Of a stretch of 64,000 bases of DNA, positions 39,985-49,661 are shown piece after piece. Position 1 is the first letter of the stretch. Each line of letters starts with the position of its first letter. A model generated the notes under the pieces. The model did not search any database. It was not told the origin of the DNA and saw only the letters and a list, made by a program, of their open reading frames with translations. Source of the stretch: Deltaproteobacteria bacterium RBG_13_43_22 (GTDB lineage: Bacteria; Desulfobacterota; RBG-13-43-22). The stretch is from contig MGQB01000002.1 of NCBI GenBank assembly GCA_001797675.1, positions 1 through 64,000 on the forward strand. Reading direction: 5' to 3'. A program made the position numbers and the translations under genes.

Positions 39985-42198
39985 ATGTCAAAATTAGTTG
40001 CCTTTGCCGCCATTCAGGGCGCATACAATATCGTTTCCAAAGCGGAGGGGACCTTGAAAAAGGCCCTGGAAAAACACGGTCCGGATCAAAAGATCGAGTT
40101 TCCCAATACCGCTTATTATCTGCCGATCATTTATTCCATCCTGGGGATTCCGGTAAAGACCCTGGGCGATGCCAAGAAACCCATGGACGTGGCCAGAAAA
40201 CTACTTCCGGCCCACGTTAAGAATATGTACCATCTGCCCTATCTCGGGCCTTTGCTCGATGCCGGTATGGCTTCCCTTTTTGCCGAAGAAGTGGCTGAAG
40301 CCATCCGCTATCTGGAAGACCCCAATTTCTATTTGGTGAGTGAGGATATCGACGAGGCTTCCGGCAAGATTTGGCTCGGTGCCGCAGAAGATACGGTCTT
40401 CCGCAAACGGGGTGTAGAGTTTGTGGACGGCACGGCCCCCGGGTTTGCCGCCATTGTCGGAGCAGCCCCGGATCCGGAAACGGCCAAGTGGATCGCCGAG
40501 GAATATCAGAAAAAGAACCTCTATGTATTTATGGTTGCCAACCAGAACGGCACCACCTTTTCCGAACAGCTTTTGGAAGCCGGGGTGCAGATCGGCTGGA
40601 ATACCCGTCTGGTCCCCTTTGGTCCGGACATTTCTGCCGCGGTCTTTGCCCTGGGTTTTGCCAACCGGGCGGCCATGGCCTTCGGCGGGATCAAACCCGG
40701 CGATTTTAAAAAAATGCTTTTGTATAACAAGGACCGTATCTTTGCCTTTGTCAATGCCCTGGGTGAAGTCAATGCGGAATGGGCGGCTAATGCCGCCGGT
40801 TGTGTGAACTGGGGATTTCCGACCATCGCCGATACGGACATTCCTGAAATACTGCCCACCGGGGTTTGCACCTATGAACATGTGGTGGCCAATGTGGGTC
40901 ATAGAGAAATGCCGCAAAGATCCATCGAAATCCGGGGCCTCAAGGTCACAGTAGCCAATATCGACATCCCTCTGGCCTATGGACCGGCCTTCGAAGGGGA
41001 GCGGGTCCGGAAAGAAGACCTTTATCTGGAAATGGGGGGCGGTAAGACTCAGGCCTCCGAACTGGTTCAGATGGCCGATATGAATGCCATCGAGGACGGC
41101 AAGGTGGAGGTGGTCGGCCCGGATGTCAAGGATATTAAAAAAGGAAGTACACTTCCTTTGGGAATCTTTGTCCAGGTGGCCGGCCGTCAGATGCAGGAGG
41201 ATTTCGAACCCATCCTGGAACGGCAGATCCATCACCTGATCAACTATGCCCAGGGTGTTATGCACATCGGGCAGAGAGACATCGCCTGGATCCGCGTAGG
41301 CGAACCGGCGGTCCAGAAGGGGTTCACCTTGAAGGATATCGGGGTTATTCTTCATGCCAAATTCCACCAGGATTTCGGGGCCATCCTCGACAAGGTCCAG
41401 GTTACCCTTTATACCAAAAAGGAGGATGTGGATAAATTGACCAAGAAGGCCCGGGCGATTTACCGGACCCGGGATGAACGGGTGGAGAAGATGACCGACG
41501 AGAGCGTGGAAACCTATTATTCCTGCACCTTGTGCCAGTCCTTCGCCCCCAACCATGTTTGCATGGTCAGCCCGGAGCGCACCGGCCTCTGCGGGGCCTA
41601 CAACTGGATGGATTGCAAGGCCTCTTTTGAGATCAACCCCACCGGTCCTAACCAGCCGGTTCAAAAAGGGGAGTGTCTGGATCCCAAGCTGGGCCAATGG
41701 AAAGGGGTTAATGATTTCGTTTATAAAGCCTCTCGCCAGAAGGTGGAAGGCTATAACTTCTACAGCCTGGTCTATGATCCCATGACCACCTGCGGCTGCT
41801 GCGAATGTATCGCCGCCGTTTTGCCCTCCTGTAACGGGGTCATGACCGTCAACCGGGATTATACCGGTATGACACCCTCGGGGATGAAGTTCACCACCCT
41901 GGCCGGGGTCATGGGCGGCGGGGCCTCTTCCCCCGGTTTTGTGGGTCACAGCAAGTTTAATATCACTCAGAGAAAATTTATCTTAGGGGACGGGGGTCTT
42001 CTCCGCATGGTCTGGATGCCCAAACAGCTTAAAGAAGAGCTTCGTGATCGATTGATCAAACGGGGTGAAGAGATGGGCTATCCCAACCTGATCGATATGA
42101 TTGCCGATGAGACCGTGGGGATGACCGAAGATGAGATCCTGCCCTGGCTCCAGGAAAAAGGCCACCCGGCCGTGTCCATGGAATCGATTGTAGGATAA
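39985..42198 (+). CDS. acsB: Acetyl-CoA synthase
   Basis: AcsB joins CO, the methyl group and CoA at the A-cluster. The 737-residue protein has the A-cluster cysteines at the spacing of Moorella AcsB, shifted by 8: Cys514, Cys517, Cys526, Cys536 and the Cys603-Gly-Cys605 motif that holds the distal nickel. The N-terminal domain needed to bind CODH is present, as in bacterial enzymes. GAAAGGAGGAAC precedes ATG 39985, 42 bases after acsA. Confidence 0.98.
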   Translation: MSKLVAFAAIQGAYNIVSKAEGTLKKALEKHGPDQKIEFPNTAYYLPIIYSILGIPVKTLGDAKKPMDVARKLLPAHVKNMYHLPYLGPLLDAGMASLFAEEVAEAIRYLEDPNFYLVSEDIDEASGKIWLGAAEDTVFRKRGVEFVDGTAPGFAAIVGAAPDPETAKWIAEEYQKKNLYVFMVANQNGTTFSEQLLEAGVQIGWNTRLVPFGPDISAAVFALGFANRAAMAFGGIKPGDFKKMLLYNKDRIFAFVNALGEVNAEWAANAAGCVNWGFPTIADTDIPEILPTGVCTYEHVVANVGHREMPQRSIEIRGLKVTVANIDIPLAYGPAFEGERVRKEDLYLEMGGGKTQASELVQMADMNAIEDGKVEVVGPDVKDIKKGSTLPLGIFVQVAGRQMQEDFEPILERQIHHLINYAQGVMHIGQRDIAWIRVGEPAVQKGFTLKDIGVILHAKFHQDFGAILDKVQVTLYTKKEDVDKLTKKARAIYRTRDERVEKMTDESVETYYSCTLCQSFAPNHVCMVSPERTGLCGAYNWMDCKASFEINPTGPNQPVQKGECLDPKLGQWKGVNDFVYKASRQKVEGYNFYSLVYDPMTTCGCCECIAAVLPSCNGVMTVNRDYTGMTPSGMKFTTLAGVMGGGASSPGFVGHSKFNITQRKFILGDGGLLRMVWMPKQLKEELRDRLIKRGEEMGYPNLIDMIADETVGMTEDEILPWLQEKGHPAVSMESIVG

Positions 42199-42213
42199 AT
42201 TATTTTAGTTAAT

Positions 42214-42280
42214 AGCGGTCAGCTATCAGCACTCAGCCACAAAGATATTTTTTCAGGCTGAATCCTGATAGCTGGCCCCT
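42214..42280. repeat. Stuttering inverted repeat (acsB-acsC gap)
   Basis: GTCAGCTATCAGCACTCAGC (42218-42237) faces GGCTGAATCCTGATAGCTGG (42256-42275). Confidence 0.7.
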
Positions 42281-42310
42281 TAAATTCTATATAATATTAA
42301 GGAGATAAGC

Positions 42311-43654
42311 ATGGCATTAACAGGAATTCAAATCTTTAAGTTGTTGCCCAAAACCAACTGCGGGGAATGCGGGGTCCCAACCTGTCTGGCCTTTGCTATG
42401 AATCTGGCCTCCGGCAAGGCGGAACTGGCTTCCTGCCCCTATGTTTCCGAAGAAGCTAAGGCCCAACTGGCCGAGGCCTCGGCCCCCCCTATCCGGCCGT
42501 TAACCATCGGGGCCGGAGATCATGCGATCAAGACAGGAGGGGAGACGGTCCTATTCCGGCATGAAAAGACCTTCTTCAATCCGACCGGTTTTGGCGCCCT
42601 GGTGACTTCCGATATGGGGGAGGATGTTGTTTCAGCCAAACTTAAGAAGTGGGACACCTATCAGTATGAGCGTGTCGGACTGAACCTTAGACCCGAACTG
42701 GTGGCGGTAAAAGACATGGCCGGAGATGGGGCCAAATTTAAAAAGGTGGTTAAACAGGTTTTTGATACCAGCAATTTTAGTTTAATATTAATGAGCGAAA
42801 AGCCCGAAGTCCTGAAGGAAGGCCTTTCGGCCTGTCCCGGAGGCAAGCCCCTGCTCTATGCCGCAACCAAGGATAACTGGCAAGCCATGGCTGATTTGGC
42901 CAAAGAGGCCAATTGCCCTCTGGCGGTCAAGGGGGACGGTTTGGCCGGGTTGATTGCCCTGACCGATAACCTGACCAAGGCCGGATTAAAGGATCTGGTC
43001 CTGGATTCCGGGGCCAGGGGGATCAAGCAGGTTTTTGAGGACCAGATCGCCATTCGCCGGGCCGCCCTTTCGGGAAAGGAAAAAGGCCTGGGTTTTCCTA
43101 CCATCTGCCTGCCTTTTGAAATGGCCAAGGACCTGGAAATGGAGACCCTGATGGGTGCCGTGATGGTGGCTAAATACGGCGGGTTGGTGGTCTTTTCCGA
43201 TTTCGAAGGCGAGTCTATCTTCCCCCTTCTCTTGGAACGGTTGAATATTTATACCGATCCACAGCGACCGATGACTGTGACCCAGGGTATTTATGAAATC
43301 AACGGCCCGGATGAAAACTCCCCGGTTTGTGTTACCTCGAATTTTTCTTTAACTTATTTTATCGTTTCCGGGGAAATCGAGAGCAGCCGGGTGCCTACCT
43401 GGCTGTGTATCATGGATACGGAGGGCCTGTCGGTCATGACCGCCTGGGCGGCCGGTAAATTCGTCGGCGACGCCGTAGGTATTTTTATCAAAAAAAGCGG
43501 GATCGCCGATAAAGTGAAGCATCGCAACCTGATTATTCCAGGGTATGCGGCGTCTATCGCCGGGGATCTGGAAGAGGAATTGCCGGGCTGGTCGATTAAG
43601 GTCGGTCCCAGAGAAGCGGCCCATATTCCCAAGTTTCTTAGAGAGCTTAAGTAG
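42311..43654 (+). CDS. acsC: CFeSP large subunit AcsC
   Basis: AcsC binds the corrinoid with AcsD and holds the [4Fe-4S] cluster that reactivates cobalt. The 447-residue protein begins with the cluster motif Cys18, Cys21, Cys26 and Cys43 (CGECGVPTC, then SCPY). The rest is a TIM-like barrel and a corrinoid-binding C-terminus. AAGGAG lies before ATG 42311. acsE follows within the same operon. Confidence 0.96.
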   Translation: MALTGIQIFKLLPKTNCGECGVPTCLAFAMNLASGKAELASCPYVSEEAKAQLAEASAPPIRPLTIGAGDHAIKTGGETVLFRHEKTFFNPTGFGALVTSDMGEDVVSAKLKKWDTYQYERVGLNLRPELVAVKDMAGDGAKFKKVVKQVFDTSNFSLILMSEKPEVLKEGLSACPGGKPLLYAATKDNWQAMADLAKEANCPLAVKGDGLAGLIALTDNLTKAGLKDLVLDSGARGIKQVFEDQIAIRRAALSGKEKGLGFPTICLPFEMAKDLEMETLMGAVMVAKYGGLVVFSDFEGESIFPLLLERLNIYTDPQRPMTVTQGIYEINGPDENSPVCVTSNFSLTYFIVSGEIESSRVPTWLCIMDTEGLSVMTAWAAGKFVGDAVGIFIKKSGIADKVKHRNLIIPGYAASIAGDLEEELPGWSIKVGPREAAHIPKFLRELK

Positions 43655-43707
43655 TAACGAGAAACAAGGAACCACAGAGAAGTATTTTTCTCGTCACTCG
43701 TCACTAT
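43650..43707. repeat. Stuttering inverted repeat at the acsC end
   Basis: AGTAGTAACGAGAAA (43650-43664, including the acsC stop) faces TTTCTCGTCACTCGTCACTA (43687-43706). Confidence 0.55.
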
Positions 43708-43726
43708 CTTTTAAAAGGAGAACACT

Positions 43727-44605
43727 ATGTTTACCATTGGAGAAAATCTGAATGTCATCAACAAGGGGATCGGCCGCGCTTTCAAAGAAAGAGATCCCAA
43801 GCCTATTCGCGAGATGGCCGAGAAGCTGGCTGCCGCCAAGGTGGATTTTATCGATATCAACCTGGGGCCGGCCAGAAAAGACGGCGAAGAGCTGATGCCC
43901 TGGGTAGTTAAGATCGTTCAGGAAGTCACCGATATCCCCCTGGCCCTGGATACTTCCAATATCGGGGCCATCGAGGCCGGGCTCAAGGTCCACAAGGGCA
44001 AGGCCATTATCAATTCCATTATGGCCCGGCCGGAACGCTACACGGCCATGATCCCCATCTGTAAACAATACGAGGCCTGTATGATCGCCCTGTTATGGGG
44101 ACCCGAAGGATTACCCCGGGATGAAAACGAGCGGGGGGCTCTGGCTGCCGAGCTCCTGTACGCCGCTAATGAAGGCGGGATTCCCAATGAAGATATCTTT
44201 GTGGATCCCATTATCACGCCGGTCAATATTCAACAGCAGCAATTGATGAGCACCCTGACCTTTATGAGTATGCTTCAGGACATCGCCCCAGGGGCCAAAT
44301 CCACCTGTGGGTTATCTAATGTCTCCAACGGGCCTCCAGATCATCTTCGGCCCATTTTGAATCAAACCTATATGATCATGCTGGAACGAAACGGCATGTA
44401 TTCCTGCATCGTGGATGGGTTTGATGACAAGATACTCGACATCGCCAGGGGCAATCGTCCGGACGTTGTCGAGATCGTTCATAAGGTCATGGACGGGGAA
44501 AACATGGATATGGGCAGTCTGTCCAAAGAGATGCAGGACTATGCCAAAACAGCCAAGGTCATTCTGGGTCATACCCTCTATTCCGATTCCTGGCTGGAAA
44601 TTTAG
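43727..44605 (+). CDS. acsE: Methyl-THF:CFeSP methyltransferase AcsE
   Basis: AcsE moves the methyl group from methyl-THF to the corrinoid of AcsCD. The 292-residue barrel has the pterin-binding marks FIDINLGPAR near 44, LALDTSNIGAIEAGL near 72 and NSIMA near 97, close to MetH and dihydropteroate synthase. AAAAGGAG precedes ATG 43727. It is the last gene of the acs operon, ended by the terminator at 44633. Confidence 0.96.
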   Translation: MFTIGENLNVINKGIGRAFKERDPKPIREMAEKLAAAKVDFIDINLGPARKDGEELMPWVVKIVQEVTDIPLALDTSNIGAIEAGLKVHKGKAIINSIMARPERYTAMIPICKQYEACMIALLWGPEGLPRDENERGALAAELLYAANEGGIPNEDIFVDPIITPVNIQQQQLMSTLTFMSMLQDIAPGAKSTCGLSNVSNGPPDHLRPILNQTYMIMLERNGMYSCIVDGFDDKILDIARGNRPDVVEIVHKVMDGENMDMGSLSKEMQDYAKTAKVILGHTLYSDSWLEI

Positions 44606-44632
44606 TTAGCTGATAGCGGGGCGCAAAGAACC

Positions 44633-44668
44633 AAGGCCATTTCCCTCAATGGGGGATGGCCTTTTTTT
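44633..44668 (+). terminator. Terminator of the acs operon
   Basis: AAGGCCAT (44633-44640) pairs with ATGGCCTT (44656-44663), with an inner CCC / GGG stem, and a T tract of seven follows. Confidence 0.8.
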
Positions 44669-45051
44669 CTGTTCAACCGTTACACCAAGGGCCTGACGGG
44701 AATTCGCATAGGGTTCATGTTCACATCATTTGATGTCTTCTTATAAAGTCCAATTATTGTATTGCGCTGCACCCTTCCCCGGTTTTCACCGGGGCAGGCT
44801 TATTGCGGCGTAATCCTATCTACGTCCTATTCCTCAGGATATCTTTGCTGAGGGCAGTCCATAGTTCCAACCTTTCATGGGGGTGCAGGTTTGTGCGCCT
44901 TTTAATGATTTTTTACAACCCGGTTATCTCCTCAGACCCTTTAAGAAGTGTCCTTTTTTGGTCCTATGCTCAGCTTTTTTCCTTTGAGTGCTTGAGGAAT
45001 TGCAAAACAACCCTACCCAATTTCAGGAATGTTGGTTCTCCAGGGTAAAAG
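44669..45051. other. 383-base gap with a possible structured element
   Basis: CTGCACCC (44767-44774) is complementary to GGGTGCAG (44881-44888). Inside are the hairpins CCCCGG-TTTTCA-CCGGGG (44777-44793) and CCTCAG / CTGAGG (44832-44853). A weak ORF (44803-45048) has no homology that I see. No known riboswitch motif is visible on either strand. Confidence 0.35.
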
Positions 45052-45079
45052 TTGACAAGAGGGTAATTCATGATAAAAT
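45052..45079 (+). promoter_or_regulatory. Promoter of the siroheme/heme genes
   Basis: TTGACA (45052-45057) and TAAAAT (45074-45079) are 16 bases apart. Confidence 0.7.
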
Positions 45080-45102
45080 ATTAAAATTAAAATTGGAGTC
45101 AA

Positions 45103-45167
45103 GGAGTCAAGGGTTCGAGAGATTGTTCTTTTTAATATATTAATATTTCACCTCAACCCTTGAATCC
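45103..45167. repeat. Stuttering inverted repeat (leader of the 45194 gene)
   Basis: GGAGTCAAGGAGTCAAGGGT-type units (about 45095-45118) face CCTCAACCCTTGAATCC (45151-45167). It lies in the predicted 5' leader and is related to the repeat at 53909. Confidence 0.6.
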
Positions 45168-45193
45168 TATTTTTATATTTAAGTGGGAGATTA

Positions 45194-45880
45194 ATGCGCT
45201 ATTATCCTGTTTTTCTCAATTTGCAAAACGTTCCCTGTTTGGTAATCGGGGGCGGCCAGGTGGGGGAACGAAAGGTAAGAACCCTGCAATCCTGCTCGGC
45301 CCGAGTTAATCTGGTCAGCCGGGAATTAACCCCATATCTCGAAAAGGAGGTGGAACAGGGCCGGATTACGCTTCTTGCTTCGACTTATCAAACCGAATAT
45401 TTGCAAGAGATGTTCCTGGTTATTGGGGCTACCGATGATCCGGAACTCAATAAAAAAATCGGCCATGAGGCCCTAGCACGCGGAATACTATGCAACATTG
45501 TTGACAAACCCAAGGAATGTAACTTCATCCTCCCTTCTCTGGTCTGCCGGGGGGATTTGACCATCGCCGTCTCCACTGCCGGGAAAAGCCCGGCCTTGGC
45601 CAAAAGAATCCGCCAGGAATTAGAACAGGAGTTCCCCGAAATCTACACCCCATATCTGGAATTGTTAGGCCAAATACGTGACGAGGTCCTGGCCCGCAAT
45701 AGGTCTCAGGAAGAGAACCAAAAAATCTTCGAATCCTTGGTCAACGCTCCTATCTTGACTTGGTTAGAGAACGGAAATTTTGAATCTTTGTTTGGTTTAT
45801 TAGATCATCTTTTGGATCCGCCTTATCCCCGATCCAAGTTAAATGAAATATTAAACCAACTGTTCCCTTTCCCCCTGTGA
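45194..45880 (+). CDS. Precorrin-2 dehydrogenase/sirohydrochlorin ferrochelatase-type protein
   Basis: The 228-residue protein matches the N-terminal part of CysG (Met8 type): an NAD fold with VIGGGQVGERKV near 17, GATDDPELNKKI near 78, and the VSTAGKSPALAKRIR segment near 125. It oxidises precorrin-2 to sirohydrochlorin and may insert iron. The product feeds siroheme or, in Desulfobacterota, the alternative heme route. hemA follows two genes later. The C-terminal 60 residues are less conserved. Confidence 0.9.
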   Translation: MRYYPVFLNLQNVPCLVIGGGQVGERKVRTLQSCSARVNLVSRELTPYLEKEVEQGRITLLASTYQTEYLQEMFLVIGATDDPELNKKIGHEALARGILCNIVDKPKECNFILPSLVCRGDLTIAVSTAGKSPALAKRIRQELEQEFPEIYTPYLELLGQIRDEVLARNRSQEENQKIFESLVNAPILTWLENGNFESLFGLLDHLLDPPYPRSKLNEILNQLFPFPL

Positions 45881-45886
45881 GGACCT

Positions 45887-46759
45887 ATGGCCTTTTTCTT
45901 TTTTAAGTGCGCATTAAGTCTCTATCTGTCAGGCACCCTGGGATATATTTTATTTATGGTCTTTCAAATCAAACCGATGGCCAGGATTTCTTATGGCCTT
46001 CTCCTGGCGGGATTTTTGTCCCACTCGCTGACCATTGCCCTCTGGTATGCCCAAATCGGTCATTTCCCGGTTCAAACCTTTGGAGAATCCCTCTCGTTTT
46101 TTGCTTGGGCGATTATCGGGGTTTACCTTTTAATTCAGGTTCGATTCAATATATTAGTCCTGGGGTCTTTTCTTTCTCCCCTGGCTGCGGTGATGATGAT
46201 TAGTTCTTCCTTTCTTCCCCCTCTAACCGGACCAGCCAACCCCTTGCTGCAAAATATTTGGCTGATGGTTCATGTGGGTACCATCTTTATCGGTAACGGG
46301 GGTTTTGCCATTGCCTTTCTGGCCGGCGTTATGTATCTCATCCAGGAACGGCAGATCAAATCCAAGCACTTAGGCCTTCTTTATCATCGGCTGCCCTCCC
46401 TGGAGGTCTTGGACGCCTTGAACTACAACTGTTTGATCCTCGGATTTCCTTTTTTGACCTTGGGTATGCTCAGCGGATCGGTCTTTGCCCATTACACCCT
46501 CGGCATATTCTGGAGGTGGGATCCCAAAGAGGTCTGGTCCCTAATCACCTGGTTGCTTTATGCCGCCCTGTTGCACGGCCGTCTGGTGGCCGGCTGGCGG
46601 GGCCGCCGCTCGGCAATGATCTCTATTGTCGGATTTCTCATTTTGGCTTTTTCTTTCTTGGGAGTCAATTTTTTGGTTAAAGGATATCACAGTTTCTCCG
46701 CTTTTAAGGTCCCGGCTATCGAGGTTCAGGAATTGTTAAAGAGAAAAAATATCCGATGA
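45887..46759 (+). CDS. CcsA/HemX-type cytochrome c assembly membrane protein
   Basis: The 290-residue protein has about eight membrane helices and a WWD-like motif, FWRWDPKEVWSLITW, near 205, found in heme-handling CcsA/CcmC proteins. Its place between a precorrin-2 dehydrogenase gene and hemA matches the HemX type, thought to affect GluTR levels or heme export. GAGGA precedes ATG 45887. I cannot separate the two roles from sequence. Confidence 0.85.
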   Translation: MAFFFFKCALSLYLSGTLGYILFMVFQIKPMARISYGLLLAGFLSHSLTIALWYAQIGHFPVQTFGESLSFFAWAIIGVYLLIQVRFNILVLGSFLSPLAAVMMISSSFLPPLTGPANPLLQNIWLMVHVGTIFIGNGGFAIAFLAGVMYLIQERQIKSKHLGLLYHRLPSLEVLDALNYNCLILGFPFLTLGMLSGSVFAHYTLGIFWRWDPKEVWSLITWLLYAALLHGRLVAGWRGRRSAMISIVGFLILAFSFLGVNFLVKGYHSFSAFKVPAIEVQELLKRKNIR

Positions 46760-46793
46760 CGGTTAAAACAAAAACAGATTTTAAATCTTCCTC

Positions 46794-46869
46794 AATCCTC
46801 CGTTTAACAAAGGGGGGGGAGGATTTTCATGTTTCGTGGCACCCCGCTGCAAAAAGGCGTGAGGATTTA
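46794..46869. repeat. GAGG-hairpin plus CATGTTTCGTGGCACCC module
   Basis: AATCCTC (46794-46800) pairs with GAGGATT (46819-46825). The module CATGTTTCGTGGCACCC follows (46828-46844), then GGCGTGAGGATTTAA (46856-46870). The same module order is seen at 52384, 55964 and 56620. Confidence 0.6.
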
Positions 46870-46970
46870 ACCCGAAAATAGAAATCAGGGGCCGGAAGTC
46901 AAAAGTTGTAAATGAACGGTTTTCGACTGACTCCCGGATTCTGGATTTATTTAATAAAAGGATTTTTAAT

Positions 46971-48251
46971 TTGGAAATTGTTGTTATTGGCCTCAATCAT
47001 AAAACCGCTCCGGTGGATTTGCGGGAAAGACTGACCGGGTTTTTGAATCAAAAAGGACCGGCTCTTTCCTCCTTCAAAGGAATAACCGGGCTTAAAGAAA
47101 CTCTTTTTCTGACAACCTGCAACCGGGTTGAAACCCTGTTTGCTTCTGAAGAGCCGGATCAGGCGATCCAGAATGTGGTGAAATATTGGGCCGGCGGACT
47201 TCTGATATCTCCTTCCGACCTTCAACCGACGATTTATATTTATCGGGCTGATGAAGCCGTTCGACACCTGTTTCGGGTAGCAGCCAGTTTGGACTCTTTG
47301 GTTATTGGGGAGCCTCAAATCCTGGGTCAGATCAAAGAGGCCTATCGAGAAGCGGTCAGTCATCACACTACCGGCGTTGTCCTTAATCGCCTGCTTCACA
47401 AAACCTTTTCAGTGGCCAAACGAATTCGCAGCGAAACCGGGATTGCCAGCCATGCGGTGTCCATCAGTTTTGCCGCCGTCGAATTGGCAAAAAAAATTTT
47501 TCAAGATCTGTCCGGGAAAAAAGTCTTGTTGATCGGGGCCGGTGAGATGGCCGAACTGGCTGCCGAACACCTCTTAAATAACCGGGTCCGGAAAATTATC
47601 GTGGCTAATCGGACACTGGAGCGCGCCATAGAACTGGCCAGACGATGGCAGGGGCAGGCCGTCTCCCTGGAAGAAATCCCATCCGCTTTATTAGAAGCCG
47701 ATATCGTCATCAGTTCTACCGGAGCCCCGGAGATGATTATCCTTTACCCGCAAGTGAAGTTCATCATGAAACAAAGAAAACAGAGGCCCTTATTCTTTAT
47801 CGATATTGCCGTCCCCAGAGATATCGAGCCCAAGATCAATGAAATAGATAACGTCTATCTTTATGATATGGATGATCTCCAGGGGATCGTAGCTCAAAAT
47901 ATGGCTGAAAGAAAACAAGAGGCCTTGCAAGCCGAAAGAATTGTTCAGGAAGAAGGGATCAAGTTTCGCTCCTGGCTTAATAGATTGGAGGTAGTCCCGA
48001 CCATCATTGCCCTGAGGAAAAAGATGGAAGACATTAAGCAAGGGGAATGGAAAAAGAACGGGGCCGTATTGGAAGGTTTAACATCCGAGCAGCAGAAAGC
48101 GGTCGATCAAATGGCCGGATCCATTATCAACAAGGTCCTCCATGACCCCATCTCTTTTCTAAAAGATCCCGGACACGAAGAGCATAAAGATGAAAAAATT
48201 GATCGGATTCAAAAAATATTTAATTTAAATAAAGGAATGGAGGAGGATTGA
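46971..48251 (+). CDS. hemA: Glutamyl-tRNA reductase
   Basis: HemA reduces glutamyl-tRNA to glutamate semialdehyde, the first step of tetrapyrrole synthesis. The 426-residue protein has GLNHKTAPVDLRE near 7, the catalytic Cys in TTCNRVE near 49, SLVIGEPQILGQ near 108 and an NADPH fold with IGAGEMAEL near 186. TTG 46971 follows AAAAGGA. The product serves siroheme, heme and the corrinoid of CFeSP. Confidence 0.96.
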   Translation: MEIVVIGLNHKTAPVDLRERLTGFLNQKGPALSSFKGITGLKETLFLTTCNRVETLFASEEPDQAIQNVVKYWAGGLLISPSDLQPTIYIYRADEAVRHLFRVAASLDSLVIGEPQILGQIKEAYREAVSHHTTGVVLNRLLHKTFSVAKRIRSETGIASHAVSISFAAVELAKKIFQDLSGKKVLLIGAGEMAELAAEHLLNNRVRKIIVANRTLERAIELARRWQGQAVSLEEIPSALLEADIVISSTGAPEMIILYPQVKFIMKQRKQRPLFFIDIAVPRDIEPKINEIDNVYLYDMDDLQGIVAQNMAERKQEALQAERIVQEEGIKFRSWLNRLEVVPTIIALRKKMEDIKQGEWKKNGAVLEGLTSEQQKAVDQMAGSIINKVLHDPISFLKDPGHEEHKDEKIDRIQKIFNLNKGMEED

Positions 48252-48252
48252 A

Positions 48253-48648
48253 ATGGCCGATGTCATTCCTTTCGAGGAACGTTTGCGCAAACAAAAAGAA
48301 GGAGCCCTTTCCAAAGAAAAACAGGAAAGATTGGATTCCTTCCGAATGGTCATGCAATGCACGGCCTGTCCACACAAGTGTGCCAAGTGCGGCTCTCAAC
48401 TGGAAACCCCAGAGCAGCAGATCATCTCGGAAATTTTACCTTTAAAACTCTGCCGGGGATGCGGAGAGGAATACCGTCTATATCAACGATTGATCACCGG
48501 CCAGTCACAAGCAGAAGGCCGGGAATATTATCATAACCAGGACTGGGTGGGGGTATGGAAATCCTGGTTGGAATATCAGAGATGTCTTCAGCAATACCGC
48601 AGTTCCGAGGAATTTTTGAAGTTGGTGGAGGAGTTGTCTCAAAAATAG
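48253..48648 (+). CDS. Zinc-ribbon hypothetical protein
   Basis: The 131-residue protein has a CTACPHKCAKCG cluster near 37-48 and CRGCGEEY near 68, a likely zinc ribbon, then a helical C-terminus rich in Tyr and Glu. Its ribosome site (GGAGGA) lies in the last codons of hemA, so the two are coupled. I know no family name. Confidence 0.6.
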   Translation: MADVIPFEERLRKQKEGALSKEKQERLDSFRMVMQCTACPHKCAKCGSQLETPEQQIISEILPLKLCRGCGEEYRLYQRLITGQSQAEGREYYHNQDWVGVWKSWLEYQRCLQQYRSSEEFLKLVEELSQK

Positions 48649-48717
48649 AACTTATTAATCTCCCCTGCCCGTTTGGTGCAGGTACAACAACCTATGAAAA
48701 TTACTCAAAGGATTAAA

Positions 48718-48811
48718 GGGGAGCTATGGGCTATAGGCAATGGGTTACAGGTTGCAAGATGTTCCCAATACTTCATTGCCTGTTGCCTCGTGCCTATCGC
48801 CTTTTTTTTCT
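48718..48811. repeat. Stuttering inverted repeat with T tract
   Basis: GGGCTATAGGCAATGGG-type units face CATTGCCTGTTGCCTCGTGC and CTATCGCC, and eight T residues follow on the plus strand. It may end the hemA transcript before the convergent ssb. Confidence 0.65.
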
Positions 48812-48838
48812 TTCGAATCCTTGGACCTTATTTTCGTG

Positions 48839-49270
48839 TTAAAAGGGGATATCCTCTTCCGGGAAGGGCCCCCCACCCTGGGGTTCGCCGCCGCCGAATT
48901 CTTTACCCCCCATCTCCCTTTCGGAAGGAACCCGTTCCCCGGCGGGCCCCAGCATTTGCATGGTCTGGGCCAGGACTTCCGTAGTGTATCTTTTATTCCC
49001 GTCCCGGTCCTCCCAACTCCGCGTGCGCAGCTTGCCTTCGACATAAACCTGTTTGCCTTTGACCAGATACTCGCCGCAGATTTCCCCTAAACGACCCCAG
49101 GCCACAATCCGATGCCACTCGGTACGTTCTTCCTTGTTTCCTTCTTTACTGGTCCAGGCATCCCGGGTGGCCAGGTTAAAATTAGCGACAGCCGTTCCTG
49201 TGGCCGTATAACGCAGTTCAGGATCAGCCCCGAGATTTCCGATCAAAATAACCTTATTGACTGAAGCCAT
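48839..49270 (-). CDS. ssb: Single-stranded DNA-binding protein
   Basis: SSB coats single-stranded DNA in replication and repair. The 143-residue protein starts [20 protein letters not shown], has the OB-fold marks [15 protein letters not shown] near 57 and the acidic partner-binding tip EEDIPF at the end. ATG 49270 follows GGGGGAC; the longer frame is not supported. Its own promoter lies upstream. Confidence 0.96.
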   Translation of the reverse strand: MASVNKVILIGNLGADPELRYTATGTAVANFNLATRDAWTSKEGNKEERTEWHRIVAWGRLGEICGEYLVKGKQVYVEGKLRTRSWEDRDGNKRYTTEVLAQTMQMLGPAGERVPSEREMGGKEFGGGEPQGGGPFPEEDIPF

Positions 49271-49313
49271 GATGTCCCCCTTTTGCTTTCTGCCTAAAAA
49301 ACAATTACAGGGA

Positions 49314-49342
49314 ATAGTAACATATCTCCAAAACCGGGGCAA
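49314..49342 (-). promoter_or_regulatory. Promoter of ssb
   Basis: TTGCCC (49342-49337) and TACTAT (49319-49314) on the minus strand are 17 bases apart. The rest of the 391-base divergent gap 49271-49661 shows nothing I recognise. Confidence 0.5.
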
Positions 49343-49661
49343 GTCTTTAGAAAAGATAGCTAATGAAAAATTTATTGTGTAGAAAGGGAGAAGGGGTGAT
49401 AACTTCCCGGAGAGATTTATTTGGGCAGAATCTCGAGTGAGTATGGGGTCAAACTTTGAACAGTGAACCAGAAAGAGGTGGGGATGGGTATGGATATATG
49501 GAAATGGTGTCACAATTTGGTTTTTGGAAGGCTTGATAACTTTTAACCATAATCAGGTTAGAGGTTAACGAAGGAAAAACGTTAAACAAAGGCTGGTTCA
49601 AGGACGGCGTTTATGGTATTATCCGGTAAAACTATCAAAAAAAGAGGCGGATGGCAAATCC

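Noticed and set aside
40201-41949. 582-residue minus-strand ORF inside acsB
   Set aside because: Shadow of acsB; His/Gly/Pro-rich and without family features.
44803-45048. 81-residue plus-strand ORF after the acs terminator
   Set aside because: No ribosome site or known similarity, and it lies across possible RNA stems.
44700-45050. Cobalamin riboswitch before the siroheme/heme genes
   Set aside because: A GCCCCGGTGAAAACCGGGG-like hairpin on the minus strand recalls part of it, but the conserved core boxes are absent.
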